64,000 nucleotides of DNA from an uncultured bacterium. Its GTDB lineage: Bacteria; Bacillota; Clostridia; Lachnospirales; Lachnospiraceae. The notes below the pieces were generated by a model. The model made no database searches. It saw nothing but the letters and a program-made list of their open reading frames with translations, and had not been told where the DNA came from. The stretch is from positions 30,554 through 94,553 of the forward strand of contig CAJMQQ010000002.1 in the NCBI GenBank assembly GCA_905215625.1, given 5' to 3'. The position numbers and the translations under genes were made by a program. This document shows, piece after piece, positions 51,193 to 60,472 of this stretch. The first letter of the stretch is position 1; each line of letters begins with the position of its first letter.

Positions 51193-52860
51193 TTAATAGA
51201 ACAATCTGTTTACTGCACTAAAGATGCCTCGGATCGATGCTCTGGTAATATTAGAGCTGATTCCGACGCCATAAGTAGCTTTTCCGGTTGCCAGATCTAC
51301 CAGATGGATGTAAGAAGCTGCCTGCGCGCCGGAACCGATGGACAATGCGTGCTCGTTGTAGTCCATAACCCGAATCTGGATTCCCAGAGCTTCCTCTAAG
51401 CCTCTCTGAACCGCGTCAATAGGACCATTTCCAACGCCGTCAAAGGTTTTTTCTACTCCGTGATCCGTAAAGGTAACCTTGGCAAGGGTCGCAAACTCGC
51501 CGTTTCCAACATCCGCATCGCTGATACGGCACTTGAGGAAATGCATTGGTTCTTTGCGGTCTAAGTAATTGCTGCGGAATTCATCCATAATCTGTTCCGG
51601 AGCCACTTCGCCCTGTTTTTCAGAAATCTTCTGGATAATCTCTGCAAATTCTTTATGCATTCCCTTTGGAAGCTTATATCCATAGAAGGTATCCATAACA
51701 AAGGCTACGCCGCCTTTTCCGGACTGGCTGTTGATGCGGACAATAGGCTCGTATTTCCGTCCAATATCACTTGGGTCAATGGGAAGATACGGAACTTCCC
51801 AGTACTGGCCATTGCGTTCATGGAGCGCCTGCATTCCCTTATTGATGGCATCCTGATGGGAACCGGAAAATGCCGTAAATACCAGCTTTCCTGCATAAGG
51901 ATGTCTAGGGTGAATATCCATCTTGGTGCACCGCTCGTAAATATCAATGCTCTCTGTAATATTTTCCAGATTCAGTTCCGGATTGATTCCCTGAGAGAAC
52001 ATATTATATGCAATATTCAGAATATCCACATTACCGGTACGCTCTCCATTGCCAAACAGAGTCCCTTCTACTCTCTCAGCGCCAGCCAATAAAGCCAGTT
52101 CTGTAGCCGCAATTCCCGTACCTCTGTCATTATGCGGATGAATACTTAAAATAATGCTGTCGCGGTTTTTAAAATGGGTGTTCATCCATTCAACCTGATC
52201 TGCATACACATTAGGCGTATTCATCTCCACAGTAGCAGGAAGATTAATGATTACTTTATTCTCGCTGGTCGCTCCCCATGTCTCCTGAACTGCTGTGCAC
52301 ACTTCCAGAGCGTAGTCCAGTTCTGTGCCGGTAAAGCTTTCCGGGGAATACTCCAGCTGAAGGTCGCCCTGGTAATCTTTTGCATATTTCTGCACCAGCT
52401 TTGTGCCAATAACTGCAATGTCTTTGATTTCTTCTTTGTCCTTATGGAATACTACATCTCTCTGAAGCGTGGATGTAGAATTATAAATATGTACGATTAC
52501 CTTTTTCACGCCCTGAATGGCCTCAAAGGTTCTCTTAATCAAATGCTCCCTGCACTGAACCAGCACCTGAATCACTACGTCGTCTGGAATTAATTTCCGT
52601 TCTACCAGCTGACGCAGAAAATCGTACTCAATCTGAGATGCTGCCGGAAATCCAACTTCAATCTCCTTAAAGCCCAGTTTGATTAAGTGATTGAACATCT
52701 CAATCTTTTCTTCAACCACCATCGGCTCTACCAGCGCCTGATTGCCGTCCCGTAAGTCTACGCTGCACCAGACGGGCGCTTTCTGAATCTCTTTATTTGG
52801 CCAGGTACGCTCTGGAAAATCCACTACTGGGACCCGTTTATATCTTTGATAATTTAACAT
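51193..52860 (-). CDS. leuA: 2-isopropylmalate synthase (long type)
   Basis: 555 residues from the ATG at 52860, because GGAGG sits just before it and after the ATG at 52875. WCSVDLRDGNQALVEPM is the catalytic start of the barrel, LSIHPHNDRGTG carries the metal His pair, and NGPIDAVQRGLEEALG and IGSGAQAASYIHL belong to the C-terminal leucine-sensing domain. It condenses 2-oxoisovalerate and acetyl-CoA, the first step of leucine synthesis. The length and start are those of the LeuA2 group. No other leu genes are near. Its leader is listed separately. Confidence 0.94.
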   Translation of the reverse strand: MLNYQRYKRVPVVDFPERTWPNKEIQKAPVWCSVDLRDGNQALVEPMVVEEKIEMFNHLIKLGFKEIEVGFPAASQIEYDFLRQLVERKLIPDDVVIQVLVQCREHLIKRTFEAIQGVKKVIVHIYNSTSTLQRDVVFHKDKEEIKDIAVIGTKLVQKYAKDYQGDLQLEYSPESFTGTELDYALEVCTAVQETWGATSENKVIINLPATVEMNTPNVYADQVEWMNTHFKNRDSIILSIHPHNDRGTGIAATELALLAGAERVEGTLFGNGERTGNVDILNIAYNMFSQGINPELNLENITESIDIYERCTKMDIHPRHPYAGKLVFTAFSGSHQDAINKGMQALHERNGQYWEVPYLPIDPSDIGRKYEPIVRINSQSGKGGVAFVMDTFYGYKLPKGMHKEFAEIIQKISEKQGEVAPEQIMDEFRSNYLDRKEPMHFLKCRISDADVGNGEFATLAKVTFTDHGVEKTFDGVGNGPIDAVQRGLEEALGIQIRVMDYNEHALSIGSGAQAASYIHLVDLATGKATYGVGISSNITRASIRGIFSAVNRLFY

Positions 52861-53080
52861 GATTTTTTCCTCCATTTTCTGACATTCTGATTTTTATGTC
52901 CTGCTCATTCCTCTTGTATAGTTCTATCCTGCTGCCTGTTCCGGGCGTTGGAGTCGGTAAATCACACCGTATCGAATTACAATGAACAGAGTGGTCTTTA
53001 CAGGTCTAACCCCATCTTTCATCATCCCTTTGCTGATTATTTTATATCGCTTTTTCCTATGAAAAAACGGCTGTAATATT
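52861..53080 (-). promoter_or_regulatory. leuA leader of about 220 bases, unassigned
   Basis: The minus-strand transcript from about 53080 to 52861 carries CTGTTC/GAACAG and CGGT/ACCG pairings and a 33-codon frame (53025-52924, MMKDGVRPVKTTLFIV onward) with only AAAGGG directly before it. It lacks the T-box sequence AGGGTGGNACCGCG and a run of Leu codons, so neither tRNA sensing by a T-box nor classic leucine attenuation is shown. The length and position point to regulation. Confidence 0.45.
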
Positions 53081-53107
53081 TTTTGTATTATATCACAACC
53101 GTTTTTA
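53055..53107 (-). terminator. Terminator of glmM
   Basis: Minus-strand AAAACGGTTGTGATAT pairs imperfectly with ATATTACAGCCGTTTT, followed by TTC. The U run is six T within and after the 3' arm. Confidence 0.65.
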
Positions 53108-53115
53108 TATATCAA
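53087..53115 (-). promoter_or_regulatory. Promoter of leuA inside the glmM terminator
   Basis: Minus-strand TTGATA (53115-53110), 17 bases, TATAAT (53092-53087). The -10 box lies in the loop side of the glmM terminator hairpin (53061-53107). Confidence 0.75.
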
Positions 53116-53146
53116 TCTGTTTTGAAATACAAAATAGCCGGACTTT

Positions 53147-54499
53147 TTATGCAAAATGTCCTTTACTGCCCATTACCTCAATCACCTGATCCACATATTT
53201 CTCGCAGGTTTCCAGTTCCGGCGCTTCTACCATGACACGAACTACCGGCTCTGTGCCGCTCTGGCGCAGCAGAATACGGCCTGTATTTCCAAGGCTTTCC
53301 GCCACGTTTTCCACCTCTGCTCTTACGTCCGGATCATCCTGAGCTGCAGTTTTATCCTTCACACGGACGTTCTTTAATACCTGAGGATAAATCTGAATCT
53401 CTGAAGCCAGCTTATCTAATGGCTGTTTCTTTTCCAGAATGACTTCCATTAGCTTTAAGGATGTTAAAATGCCGTCTCCGGTTGTGGCATGTTTGCTGAA
53501 AATGATGTGTCCGGACTGCTCTCCGCCTAGGCAGTGTCCATTGGCAGACATATTTTCATATACGTATTTATCGCCTACAGCGGTCTTTTCGTAAGAAATG
53601 CCTTCTCTGTCAAATGCCTTATAAAGACCGAAGTTGGACATAATCGTAGTAACCACTGTGTTATTTACCAGGGTTCCCTGTTCCTTCATATATTTGCCGC
53701 AGATATACATAATCTTGTCGCCGTCTACCAGATTGCCGTCTTTGTCCACAGCCAAGCACCGGTCTGCATCTCCGTCATATGCAAAGCCTACATCGCATCC
53801 TTCCCGCTTTACAAATGCCTGCAGGTTTTCAATGTGGGTAGAACCGCAGCCAGTATTAATGTTGATACCATTGGGCTCGTTGGAAATGACATGGGTTTCT
53901 GCTCCCAATGCATCAAATACATTTTTTGCAATGGCAGAAGCGCTTCCGTTGGCACAGTCCAGAGCCACCTTCATATTCTTAAAAGAGCGGGTTGCAATGG
54001 AAATCAAATATCCGATATAGCGGTTTCTTCCTGCAGCAAAATCCACAGTACGGCCAATCTGGTCTCTCTTGGCCAGCGGAATCTCTCCCATCTCACCGTC
54101 CAGATATTTTTCAATCTCCGTAATCACGCTTTCTTCCAGCTTCTCTCCTTTTTCGTTGATGACCTTAATGCCATTGTCATAGAACGGATTGTGGCTGGCA
54201 GAAATCATAATGCCGCAGTCAAATTCTTCTGTCCGGACAACATAGGAAACGCTTGGCGTAGTCGTAACATGAAGCAGGTACACATCTGCTCCGGAAGCAG
54301 TCAGGCCGGCAACCAGAGAATATTCAAACATATAGCTGCTGCGTCTGGTATCTTTTCCGATTACCACTCTGGTGCGTTCGTCCGGCTTTCTCTGTCCATA
54401 ATACCAGCCCAGAAAACGTCCTACTTTAAAAGCGTCCTCAACGGTTAAGGTTACATTTGCTTCTCCGCGGAAGCCGTCTGTTCCAAAATATTTTCCCAT
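53147..54499 (-). CDS. glmM: Phosphoglucosamine mutase
   Basis: 450 residues from the ATG at 54499 with GGAGG upstream; the frame could also open at a TTG five codons earlier. The N-terminal GKYFGTDGFRGEAN, the phospho-Ser loop IMISASHNPFYDNGIKV, the metal site FAYDGDADRCLAVD and the sugar-binding LGGEQSGHIIF are typical. It converts GlcN-6-P to GlcN-1-P for peptidoglycan precursors. It follows rmlD by 35 bp, in one run with the dTDP-rhamnose genes. Confidence 0.95.
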   Translation of the reverse strand: MGKYFGTDGFRGEANVTLTVEDAFKVGRFLGWYYGQRKPDERTRVVIGKDTRRSSYMFEYSLVAGLTASGADVYLLHVTTTPSVSYVVRTEEFDCGIMISASHNPFYDNGIKVINEKGEKLEESVITEIEKYLDGEMGEIPLAKRDQIGRTVDFAAGRNRYIGYLISIATRSFKNMKVALDCANGSASAIAKNVFDALGAETHVISNEPNGININTGCGSTHIENLQAFVKREGCDVGFAYDGDADRCLAVDKDGNLVDGDKIMYICGKYMKEQGTLVNNTVVTTIMSNFGLYKAFDREGISYEKTAVGDKYVYENMSANGHCLGGEQSGHIIFSKHATTGDGILTSLKLMEVILEKKQPLDKLASEIQIYPQVLKNVRVKDKTAAQDDPDVRAEVENVAESLGNTGRILLRQSGTEPVVRVMVEAPELETCEKYVDQVIEVMGSKGHFA

Positions 54500-54533
54500 T
54501 TTCTTATCCTCCAAGCTTTATTTTTTCTGCCGC

Positions 54534-55382
54534 TTAATATTCGATTTCCTTTAAATACCTTCCCAGTGCATCCTGCCAGGTTGGAAGCGGAGCAAATCCT
54601 TTTTCCACCAGTTTTGACCGATCCATCCGGCTGTTTTTCGGACGCTTTGCCTTTGCCGGGAATTGGGAAGAATCAACAGGAGTTACTTTTACATCATTCA
54701 TGCCTGCCTGACGGAAAATCTCGCAGGCAAATTCATACCAACTGCACAGTCCTTCGTTGGTCGCATGGTAACGGCCGTATTCTTCGGTCTGGATCATACC
54801 TACCAAAAGGCGGGCTAAATCGTAGGTGTAGGTAGGAGATCCAATCTGGTCGTCTACTACGCTGACTGCCCCTCTTTCCTTTCCCAGCCGAAGCATGGTC
54901 TTAATAAAGTTTTTGCCATTTACGCCAAATACCCAGGCAATCCGGACCGTAAAGAATTTCTTTACCAGTCTTTCGATGTAAACTTCTCCCTCATACTTGG
55001 TCAGACCATAAATATTTAGCGGTTCTCTGTGGTCGTCCGGCTCCCATGGGCGGGTTCCTTCTCCGTTAAACACATAATCGGTACTGATGTACATCATTTT
55101 AATATCCAGATCATGGCACACTTCTGCAATGTTTTTGGTGCCTTCTGCATTAATCTTGCGGCACAGCTCAACATTGTCTTCTGCAGCGTCTACAGCAGTA
55201 TATGCAGCACAGTGGATGACTGCGTCTGGAGCCGCTCCGGTAATGACCCTGCGGCACGCATCTGCATCAGTAATGTCCATCTCTTCCACATCTACGCCAA
55301 TATACTCTATTCCCCGTTTTTCCAGCTCATTCATTAAATCATGGCCCAGCTGACCCTTAGAACCGGTTATCAGAATCTTCAT
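54534..55382 (-). CDS. rmlD: dTDP-4-dehydrorhamnose reductase
   Basis: 282 residues from the ATG at 55382 with AGGAGGAG upstream. The Rossmann motif is LITGSKGQLGHDL, the catalytic YxxxK is in IYGLTKYEGE, and STDYVFNGEGTRPW and RIAWVFGVNGKNF are family segments. It reduces dTDP-4-keto-rhamnose to dTDP-rhamnose. rmlB lies 123 bases upstream across a hairpin-rich gap. The epimerase rmlC that normally acts before it is not in this window. Confidence 0.93.
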   Translation of the reverse strand: MKILITGSKGQLGHDLMNELEKRGIEYIGVDVEEMDITDADACRRVITGAAPDAVIHCAAYTAVDAAEDNVELCRKINAEGTKNIAEVCHDLDIKMMYISTDYVFNGEGTRPWEPDDHREPLNIYGLTKYEGEVYIERLVKKFFTVRIAWVFGVNGKNFIKTMLRLGKERGAVSVVDDQIGSPTYTYDLARLLVGMIQTEEYGRYHATNEGLCSWYEFACEIFRQAGMNDVKVTPVDSSQFPAKAKRPKNSRMDRSKLVEKGFAPLPTWQDALGRYLKEIEY

Positions 55383-55410
55383 TTTCCATCTCCTCCTAAT
55401 CATAAAAACG

Positions 55411-55457
55411 CCCGAAAACTCGGGAACTCCCCACGCAGCAGGAAAAGCCCTGCTGCG
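55411..55457 (-). other. Hairpins between rmlB and rmlD
   Basis: A nine-pair stem CGCAGCAGG/CCTGCTGCG (55434-55457) and a smaller CCCGA/TCGGG (55411-55424) followed on the minus strand by CGTTTTT. They may stabilise mRNA ends or act as a partial terminator that lowers rmlD and glmM expression. Confidence 0.55.
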
Positions 55458-55504
55458 CGGCCTTCCTCTTCTGTTTCCAGGCGCCCCGTTGCGCGGTTAT
55501 ATTC

Positions 55505-56530
55505 TTAGTTTAACTTATTTCCATACATTTTGTCAAAATACTGGCTGTATTCACCGCTGATGATGTGCTTCCACCAGTCCTCGTTGTCCAGATACCACTG
55601 AATAGTCTGTGCCATTCCGGTATCAAAGTTGTACTTCGGCTCCCAGCCAAGTTCAGTCTCAATCTTTCTTGGGTCAATTGCGTATCTTCTGTCATGGCCC
55701 AGGCGGTCTGCTACAAAGCGGATTAAGCTTTCCGGCTTATTTAATGCCTTTAATACGGTCTTTACCACTTCTAAGTTGGTTCTCTCATTGTGGCCGCCGA
55801 TGTTGTAGACCTCGCCTTCTTTTCCTTTGTGCAGAATCAGGTCAATGGCCTCGCAGTGATCCTCTACGTGCAGCCAGTCTCTTACGTTTTCTCCTGTTCC
55901 GTATACCGGCAGTTCTTCATCTGCCAGAGCGCGGCTGATGATCAGTGGAATCAGCTTCTCTGGGAACTGATATGGGCCGTAGTTATTGGAACATCTAGAA
56001 ATGGTCACAGGCAGTCCGAAGGTTCTGTGATATGCCAGTACGAATAAGTCTGCGCTGGCCTTTGCAGAAGAATATGGACTGGATGTGTGGAGAGGGGTTT
56101 CCTCGGTAAAGAACAAATCCGGTCTGTCTAATGGCAGATCTCCGTATACTTCATCTGTAGATACCTGATGGAATCTCTTGATTCCATACTTTTTGCAGGC
56201 GTCCAGAAGGGTGGTGGTTCCCATTACGTTGGTACGCACGAAAATCTCCGGATCAGTAATGGAACGGTCTACATGGCTTTCTGCCGCAAAGTTTACGATT
56301 ACATCCGGCTTTTCGGTCTCAAATAAGTTGAAGATAAAGTCCCGGTCTGCAATATCGCCTTTGATAAATTTATAGTTTGGCTTGTCCTCTACCGGCTTTA
56401 AGGTCTCCAAGTTGCCTGCGTAGGTTAGTAAATCCAGATTGACAATCTCATACTCCGGATACTTATTTACCATGTAATGTACAAAGTTGCCGCCGATAAA
56501 TCCGGCTCCGCCTGTTACGATAATTTTCAT
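55505..56530 (-). CDS. rmlB: dTDP-glucose 4,6-dehydratase
   Basis: 341 residues. IIVTGGAGFIGGNFVHY is the NAD site, VSTDEVYGDLP holds the Thr-Asp-Glu catalytic set and SPYSSAKASADLFV the YxxxK. NNYGPYQFPEKLIPL is a family signature. It makes dTDP-4-keto-6-deoxyglucose. It lies 20 bp after rmlA. Confidence 0.96.
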   Translation of the reverse strand: MKIIVTGGAGFIGGNFVHYMVNKYPEYEIVNLDLLTYAGNLETLKPVEDKPNYKFIKGDIADRDFIFNLFETEKPDVIVNFAAESHVDRSITDPEIFVRTNVMGTTTLLDACKKYGIKRFHQVSTDEVYGDLPLDRPDLFFTEETPLHTSSPYSSAKASADLFVLAYHRTFGLPVTISRCSNNYGPYQFPEKLIPLIISRALADEELPVYGTGENVRDWLHVEDHCEAIDLILHKGKEGEVYNIGGHNERTNLEVVKTVLKALNKPESLIRFVADRLGHDRRYAIDPRKIETELGWEPKYNFDTGMAQTIQWYLDNEDWWKHIISGEYSQYFDKMYGNKLN

Positions 56531-56550
56531 AGCTTCCTCCTGGTCTGCTT

Positions 56551-57441
56551 TTAGTTATACAGTTTGTCCACGTATTTTCCATCCAATACGTCTTTTAAAT
56601 ATTTGCCGTACTGATTCTTCTTTAATATCTCATAAGCTTCCAGCACCTGTTCCCTGGTAATCCAGCCGTTCAAGTAAGCAATTTCCTCCAGGCAGGCAAT
56701 CTTTCTGTGCTGATGGGTTTCTACCGTCTTAACAAAATTCGTCGCGTCTACTAAGGACTCATGGGTTCCTGTATCCAACCAGGTAAATCCCTGTCCCATT
56801 AAAGTTACGTCTAATTCGCCATTTTCCAGGTAAATCCGATTTAAATCCGTAATCTCCAGTTCGCCTCTGGCTGATGGCTTTAAGTTCTTAGCATACTCCA
56901 CTACCCGATTGTCATAGAAATACAAGCCTGTGACACAGTAGTTGGATTTTGGATGCTCCGGCTTTTCCTCAATGGAAATGGCCCGTCCGTTTTCATCAAA
57001 CTCCACAATGCCGAACCGTTCCGGATCGTCTACGTAATAGCCGAATACAGTCGCTCCCTTTTCCTTGGCAGCAGCCGCGCGAAGACGCTTCTTTAAGCCT
57101 TGTCCATGGAAAATGTTGTCGCCTAAAATCATAGCTACGGAATCCGTTCCGATAAATTCCTCTCCGATAATAAAGGCCTGGGCCAGTCCGTCGGGACTTG
57201 GCTGGACTGCATAGGACAGGTTAATGCCGAACTGGCTTCCGTCCCCTAACAGCGCCTGGAATCTTGGCGTATCATCCGGTGTGGAAATCAGTAAAATATC
57301 CCTGATTCCAGCATTCATCAGTACGGAAAGTGGGTAATAAATCATTGGTTTATCATAAATTGGTAAAAGCTGCTTGGATGTTACCTTGGTCAGCGGATAA
57401 AGTCTGGTTCCGCTTCCTCCGGCTAAAATAATTCCTTTCAT
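56551..57441 (-). CDS. rmlA: Glucose-1-phosphate thymidylyltransferase
   Basis: 296 residues from the ATG at 57441, nearest to AGGAGG at proper spacing. GIILAGGSGTRLYPLT is the nucleotidyltransferase motif, with YDKPMIYYPLS, LGDNIFHGQGL and TWLDTGTHESLVDA. It makes dTDP-glucose, the first step of dTDP-rhamnose synthesis, and is usually feedback-inhibited by the product. It opens the rmlA-rmlB-rmlD-glmM unit. Confidence 0.96.
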   Translation of the reverse strand: MKGIILAGGSGTRLYPLTKVTSKQLLPIYDKPMIYYPLSVLMNAGIRDILLISTPDDTPRFQALLGDGSQFGINLSYAVQPSPDGLAQAFIIGEEFIGTDSVAMILGDNIFHGQGLKKRLRAAAAKEKGATVFGYYVDDPERFGIVEFDENGRAISIEEKPEHPKSNYCVTGLYFYDNRVVEYAKNLKPSARGELEITDLNRIYLENGELDVTLMGQGFTWLDTGTHESLVDATNFVKTVETHQHRKIACLEEIAYLNGWITREQVLEAYEILKKNQYGKYLKDVLDGKYVDKLYN

Positions 57442-57481
57442 CATATCCTCCTGGCAACGAACAGTCATCATGCTAGTGCTA

Positions 57482-57510
57482 ATAATACCATAGAATCAAG
57501 GTTTTTGCAA
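57482..57510 (-). promoter_or_regulatory. Promoter of the rmlABD-glmM unit
   Basis: Minus-strand TTGCAA (57510-57505), 17 bases, TATTAT (57487-57482). A GGGAATC/GATTCCC hairpin (57511-57541) upstream may end prfA transcription, though it lacks a T run. Confidence 0.65.
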
Positions 57511-57544
57511 ATCTGGGAATCGAAAGATTTCTTTAAGATTCCCC

Positions 57545-58618
57545 CTAGTTCTCATTCAGTTTGGCCAGTTTAGCACTCTGATCCGCAGTAATCAGCGCAT
57601 CTAACAGTTCCTGGAGATCGCCGTTCATAATGTCGTCAATCTTATACAGGGTTAATTTGATTCTGTGATCCGTTACTCTTCCCTGAGGGAAATTGTAGGT
57701 ACGGATTTTCTCAGAACGATCTCCGGTACCAATCTGGCTGCGGCGGGCGTCTGCCTCTTCGTTCTGGCGGCGCTCCATCTCTAAGTCATACAGCTTGGCA
57801 CGCAGCAGGCGGAATGCCTTGTCTTTATTCTGAAGCTGGGACTTTTCTGTCTGGCTGTAAATAACGATTCCTGTCGGAATATGGGTCAGACGTACTGCAG
57901 AGTCTGTGGTGTTAACGCACTGGCCGCCGTTTCCGGACGCTCTCATAACGTCGATCCGGATGTCTTTGTCATCAATTACAACGTCAAAATCTTCTGCTTC
58001 CGGCATAACAGCAACGGTTGCAGTCGACGTATGGATACGGCCGCCGGACTCTGTCTCCGGCACACGCTGTACCCGGTGTACGCCGGATTCATACTTAAAC
58101 TTGGAGTAAGCGCCTTTTCCGCTGATCATCGCCTGGACTTCCTTAAATCCGCCGATGCCGTTTTCGTTGACGCTGACCAGCTCGATCTTCCAGCGCTGGC
58201 TTTCTGCATAGTTTACATACATCCGGTATAACTCAGCCGCAAACAGGGCTGCCTCGTCTCCGCCTGCACCGGCGCGGATTTCCAGAACAATGTTCTTTTC
58301 GTCGTTAGGGTCTTTTGGCAGCAGCAGGATCTTAATGGTCTGCTCCAATTCTTCTACTTTCTTTTTGGCATCAGAAAGCTCCATTTTTGCCAGCTCCCGC
58401 ATCTCTTCGTCAGACTCTTCCTCTAACATGGCAAGGCTGTCTTCAATGGCCTGCTTTGCGTTTTTATATTCTTTGTATGCCTCTACGATAGGAGCCAGAT
58501 CTGCCTGCTCCTTCATCAGTTTCTGGAACTTTTTCGCGTCAGATGTTACATCCGGACTGCTCAGTTCCAGCATCAGTTCTTCATAATGAATCAAAATATC
58601 TTCTAATCTATCAAACAT
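57545..58618 (-). CDS. prfA: Peptide chain release factor 1
   Basis: 357 residues. The stop-codon reading loop carries PET in HRVQRVPETESGGRI (the PxT tripeptide of RF1), and GGQ is in RASGNGGQCVNTTDSAV. The Cys after GGQ, where E. coli has His, is the notable change. The gene overlaps prmC, whose product methylates the GGQ glutamine. RF1 terminates at UAA and UAG. Confidence 0.96.
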   Translation of the reverse strand: MFDRLEDILIHYEELMLELSSPDVTSDAKKFQKLMKEQADLAPIVEAYKEYKNAKQAIEDSLAMLEEESDEEMRELAKMELSDAKKKVEELEQTIKILLLPKDPNDEKNIVLEIRAGAGGDEAALFAAELYRMYVNYAESQRWKIELVSVNENGIGGFKEVQAMISGKGAYSKFKYESGVHRVQRVPETESGGRIHTSTATVAVMPEAEDFDVVIDDKDIRIDVMRASGNGGQCVNTTDSAVRLTHIPTGIVIYSQTEKSQLQNKDKAFRLLRAKLYDLEMERRQNEEADARRSQIGTGDRSEKIRTYNFPQGRVTDHRIKLTLYKIDDIMNGDLQELLDALITADQSAKLAKLNEN

Positions 58619-59504
58619 GGGTACCCTCCTGCGGCCATTTTGCCGCTGCTACCCGGTCCAGGCCGGGGATATCCTTGATTATTTCTGTTTCTATAAAACC
58701 AGCTCTTTCCAAAAGCTCTCTTACTGCTGGTCCCTGATCATATCCGATTTCCAGATAAATGCGGCCGCCTGGATTTAAAAAGCTGCCGCTTTCTGCAGCA
58801 AGTCTCCGGTAAAATTCCAGTCCGTCTTCGGTACCGTCCAGAGCAAGTCTCGGTTCATGATCTCTTACTTCCGGTTCCAGTTCTTTAATTACCTGGCTCG
58901 GAATATATGGCGGATTGGACACGATTACGTCAAACTTCCGGCCGCTTGGAATATTCTGGAACAAGTCGCTTTCTAACAAATGAACATCCAGTCCTTTTTC
59001 CCTTCTTACGTGCTCCGGAAGAAGACGGGCTGCATTTTTTTCTGCTACTGCCAGGGCTTTCTTTGAAATGTCGGCAGCCAGGACCGTCTGAAAGCTTCCC
59101 ATTACTGCCAGACTTAACCCAATACACCCGGAACCGGTACACATATCCAGAAGGTCTCCGCCGGACAGCTTCTCATCTTTCTGGTCCGCAAGCACCCGTT
59201 CTGTCAGCGTTTCCGTATCCTGTCTGGGAATCAGTACATCCGGACTAACAATAAATTCCAGTCCCATAAACTCCTGGGTTCCTAAAATATGCTGCAGCGG
59301 AATCCTCTGGCCTCTTTGCTCAATCAATTCAAAAAAACGCTCTGCTGTTTCCTTGTCTGCAGGTTCGTTTTTCTTAATCAAAAACAGGGCCGGACTGATG
59401 CCTGTCACATACAGCAGCAGGTATCTGGCGTCTAACAGAGCTTCCCCAATCCCTTTCTGTGAAAGCCTGGACGCGCCTTCTTCTAAAAGCTGTCCCAGCG
59501 TCAT
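58611..59504 (-). CDS. prmC: Release factor glutamine methyltransferase
   Basis: 297 residues. An N-terminal helical domain (TLGQLLEEGASRL) precedes the SAM domain: LLDMCTGSGCIGLSLA, and NPPYIPSQVIKELEPEV with the NPPY motif that holds the substrate glutamine. It methylates the GGQ of RF1 and RF2. It overlaps prfA by eight bases and DUF1385 by four, so translation is coupled. Confidence 0.95.
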   Translation of the reverse strand: MTLGQLLEEGASRLSQKGIGEALLDARYLLLYVTGISPALFLIKKNEPADKETAERFFELIEQRGQRIPLQHILGTQEFMGLEFIVSPDVLIPRQDTETLTERVLADQKDEKLSGGDLLDMCTGSGCIGLSLAVMGSFQTVLAADISKKALAVAEKNAARLLPEHVRREKGLDVHLLESDLFQNIPSGRKFDVIVSNPPYIPSQVIKELEPEVRDHEPRLALDGTEDGLEFYRRLAAESGSFLNPGGRIYLEIGYDQGPAVRELLERAGFIETEIIKDIPGLDRVAAAKWPQEGTHV

Positions 59505-60448
59505 CCTCTGCCCTCCGCTTCTGGAAAATTCTCTCTTAGATATGCTTTCCAGTCAAACACTTCCTCTACTGCGGCAATCGCTACTTCAATCATAGAATCA
59601 TCCGGCTCTGTAGTGGTCAGCGCCTGCATCCACATACCAGGGCGGCTTAACGCGTTAATTACACAAGAATCGCTGCGGCCTGCCAGTCTCAAAAACTCAT
59701 AAGAAACGCCTGCAATTACCGGAATCAGAATAATACGGCTTACAGCGCGGAGCCATACGTTTTCTACCCGGATAACCATGAAAAACAGGATGCTGATTAC
59801 CATAACGATTAATAAAAAGCTGGTTCCGCACCGTTTATGCTCTTTGGAGCTTTTCCGCACATTTTCTACCGTCAGCGGCATTCCATGCTCTACGCAGTTA
59901 ATGCACTTATGCTCTGCTCCATGATACATAAAGGTTCGCTTAATGTCTTCCATATGGGAGATCAGTTTTATGTATACAATAAAAATTGCAATCCGGATCA
60001 CACCCTCTAATACGGCCATTACTGTCTCCGACGGGATAAAGCTCCGGAATATATTGGACAAAAACATCGGGAGAACCATAAAAATCCCAATGGCCAGAAT
60101 CATGGAAACTACCATTACAAATGCCATCAGAAATTTTTCCAGTTTTTCCCCGAATACCTTATCCAGGAACAGTTCAAATTTTCCTGGTTCGCTGCCCTCG
60201 TCATCTTCGAAAAAGCTGGCAGACCAGGTCAAACTTTTCATTCCTAGCACCATAGAATCTGCAAAATTAAAGATTCCGCGGACAAATGGAAGGGATAAAA
60301 TCTTTACCTTTTCTGTCAGGCTTACATAAGTATCCTTTTTTACTTCAATGGTTCCGTCAGGCTTGCGGACTGCTGTTGCATAATCGTCCCCATTTTTCAT
60401 CATAATTCCTTCGATGACCGCCTGACCGCCAATACCAGAATATTTCAA
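59501..60448 (-). CDS. DUF1385 family membrane protein (YqhQ-like)
   Basis: 315 residues from a TTG start, supported by AGGAGG eight bases upstream. KYSGIGGQAVIEGIMMKNGD is the family N-terminus. About four membrane segments follow (near residues 107-130, 143-163, 206-228 and 232-250), with a conserved FMYHGAEHKCINCVEHG between them. The function of YqhQ-type proteins is not settled. The gene order rpmE-DUF1385-prmC-prfA is common in Clostridia. Confidence 0.9.
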   Translation of the reverse strand: MKYSGIGGQAVIEGIMMKNGDDYATAVRKPDGTIEVKKDTYVSLTEKVKILSLPFVRGIFNFADSMVLGMKSLTWSASFFEDDEGSEPGKFELFLDKVFGEKLEKFLMAFVMVVSMILAIGIFMVLPMFLSNIFRSFIPSETVMAVLEGVIRIAIFIVYIKLISHMEDIKRTFMYHGAEHKCINCVEHGMPLTVENVRKSSKEHKRCGTSFLLIVMVISILFFMVIRVENVWLRAVSRIILIPVIAGVSYEFLRLAGRSDSCVINALSRPGMWMQALTTTEPDDSMIEVAIAAVEEVFDWKAYLRENFPEAEGRG

Positions 60449-60472
60449 ATATTGTTCCTCCTATATTCGCGC

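Noticed and set aside
52861..53080. T-box riboswitch before leuA
   Set aside because: The conserved T-box antiterminator sequence and a specifier loop pattern were looked for and not found.
53534..54448. Plus-strand frame of 304 codons
   Set aside because: It is antisense to glmM, with no ribosome site and no motifs.
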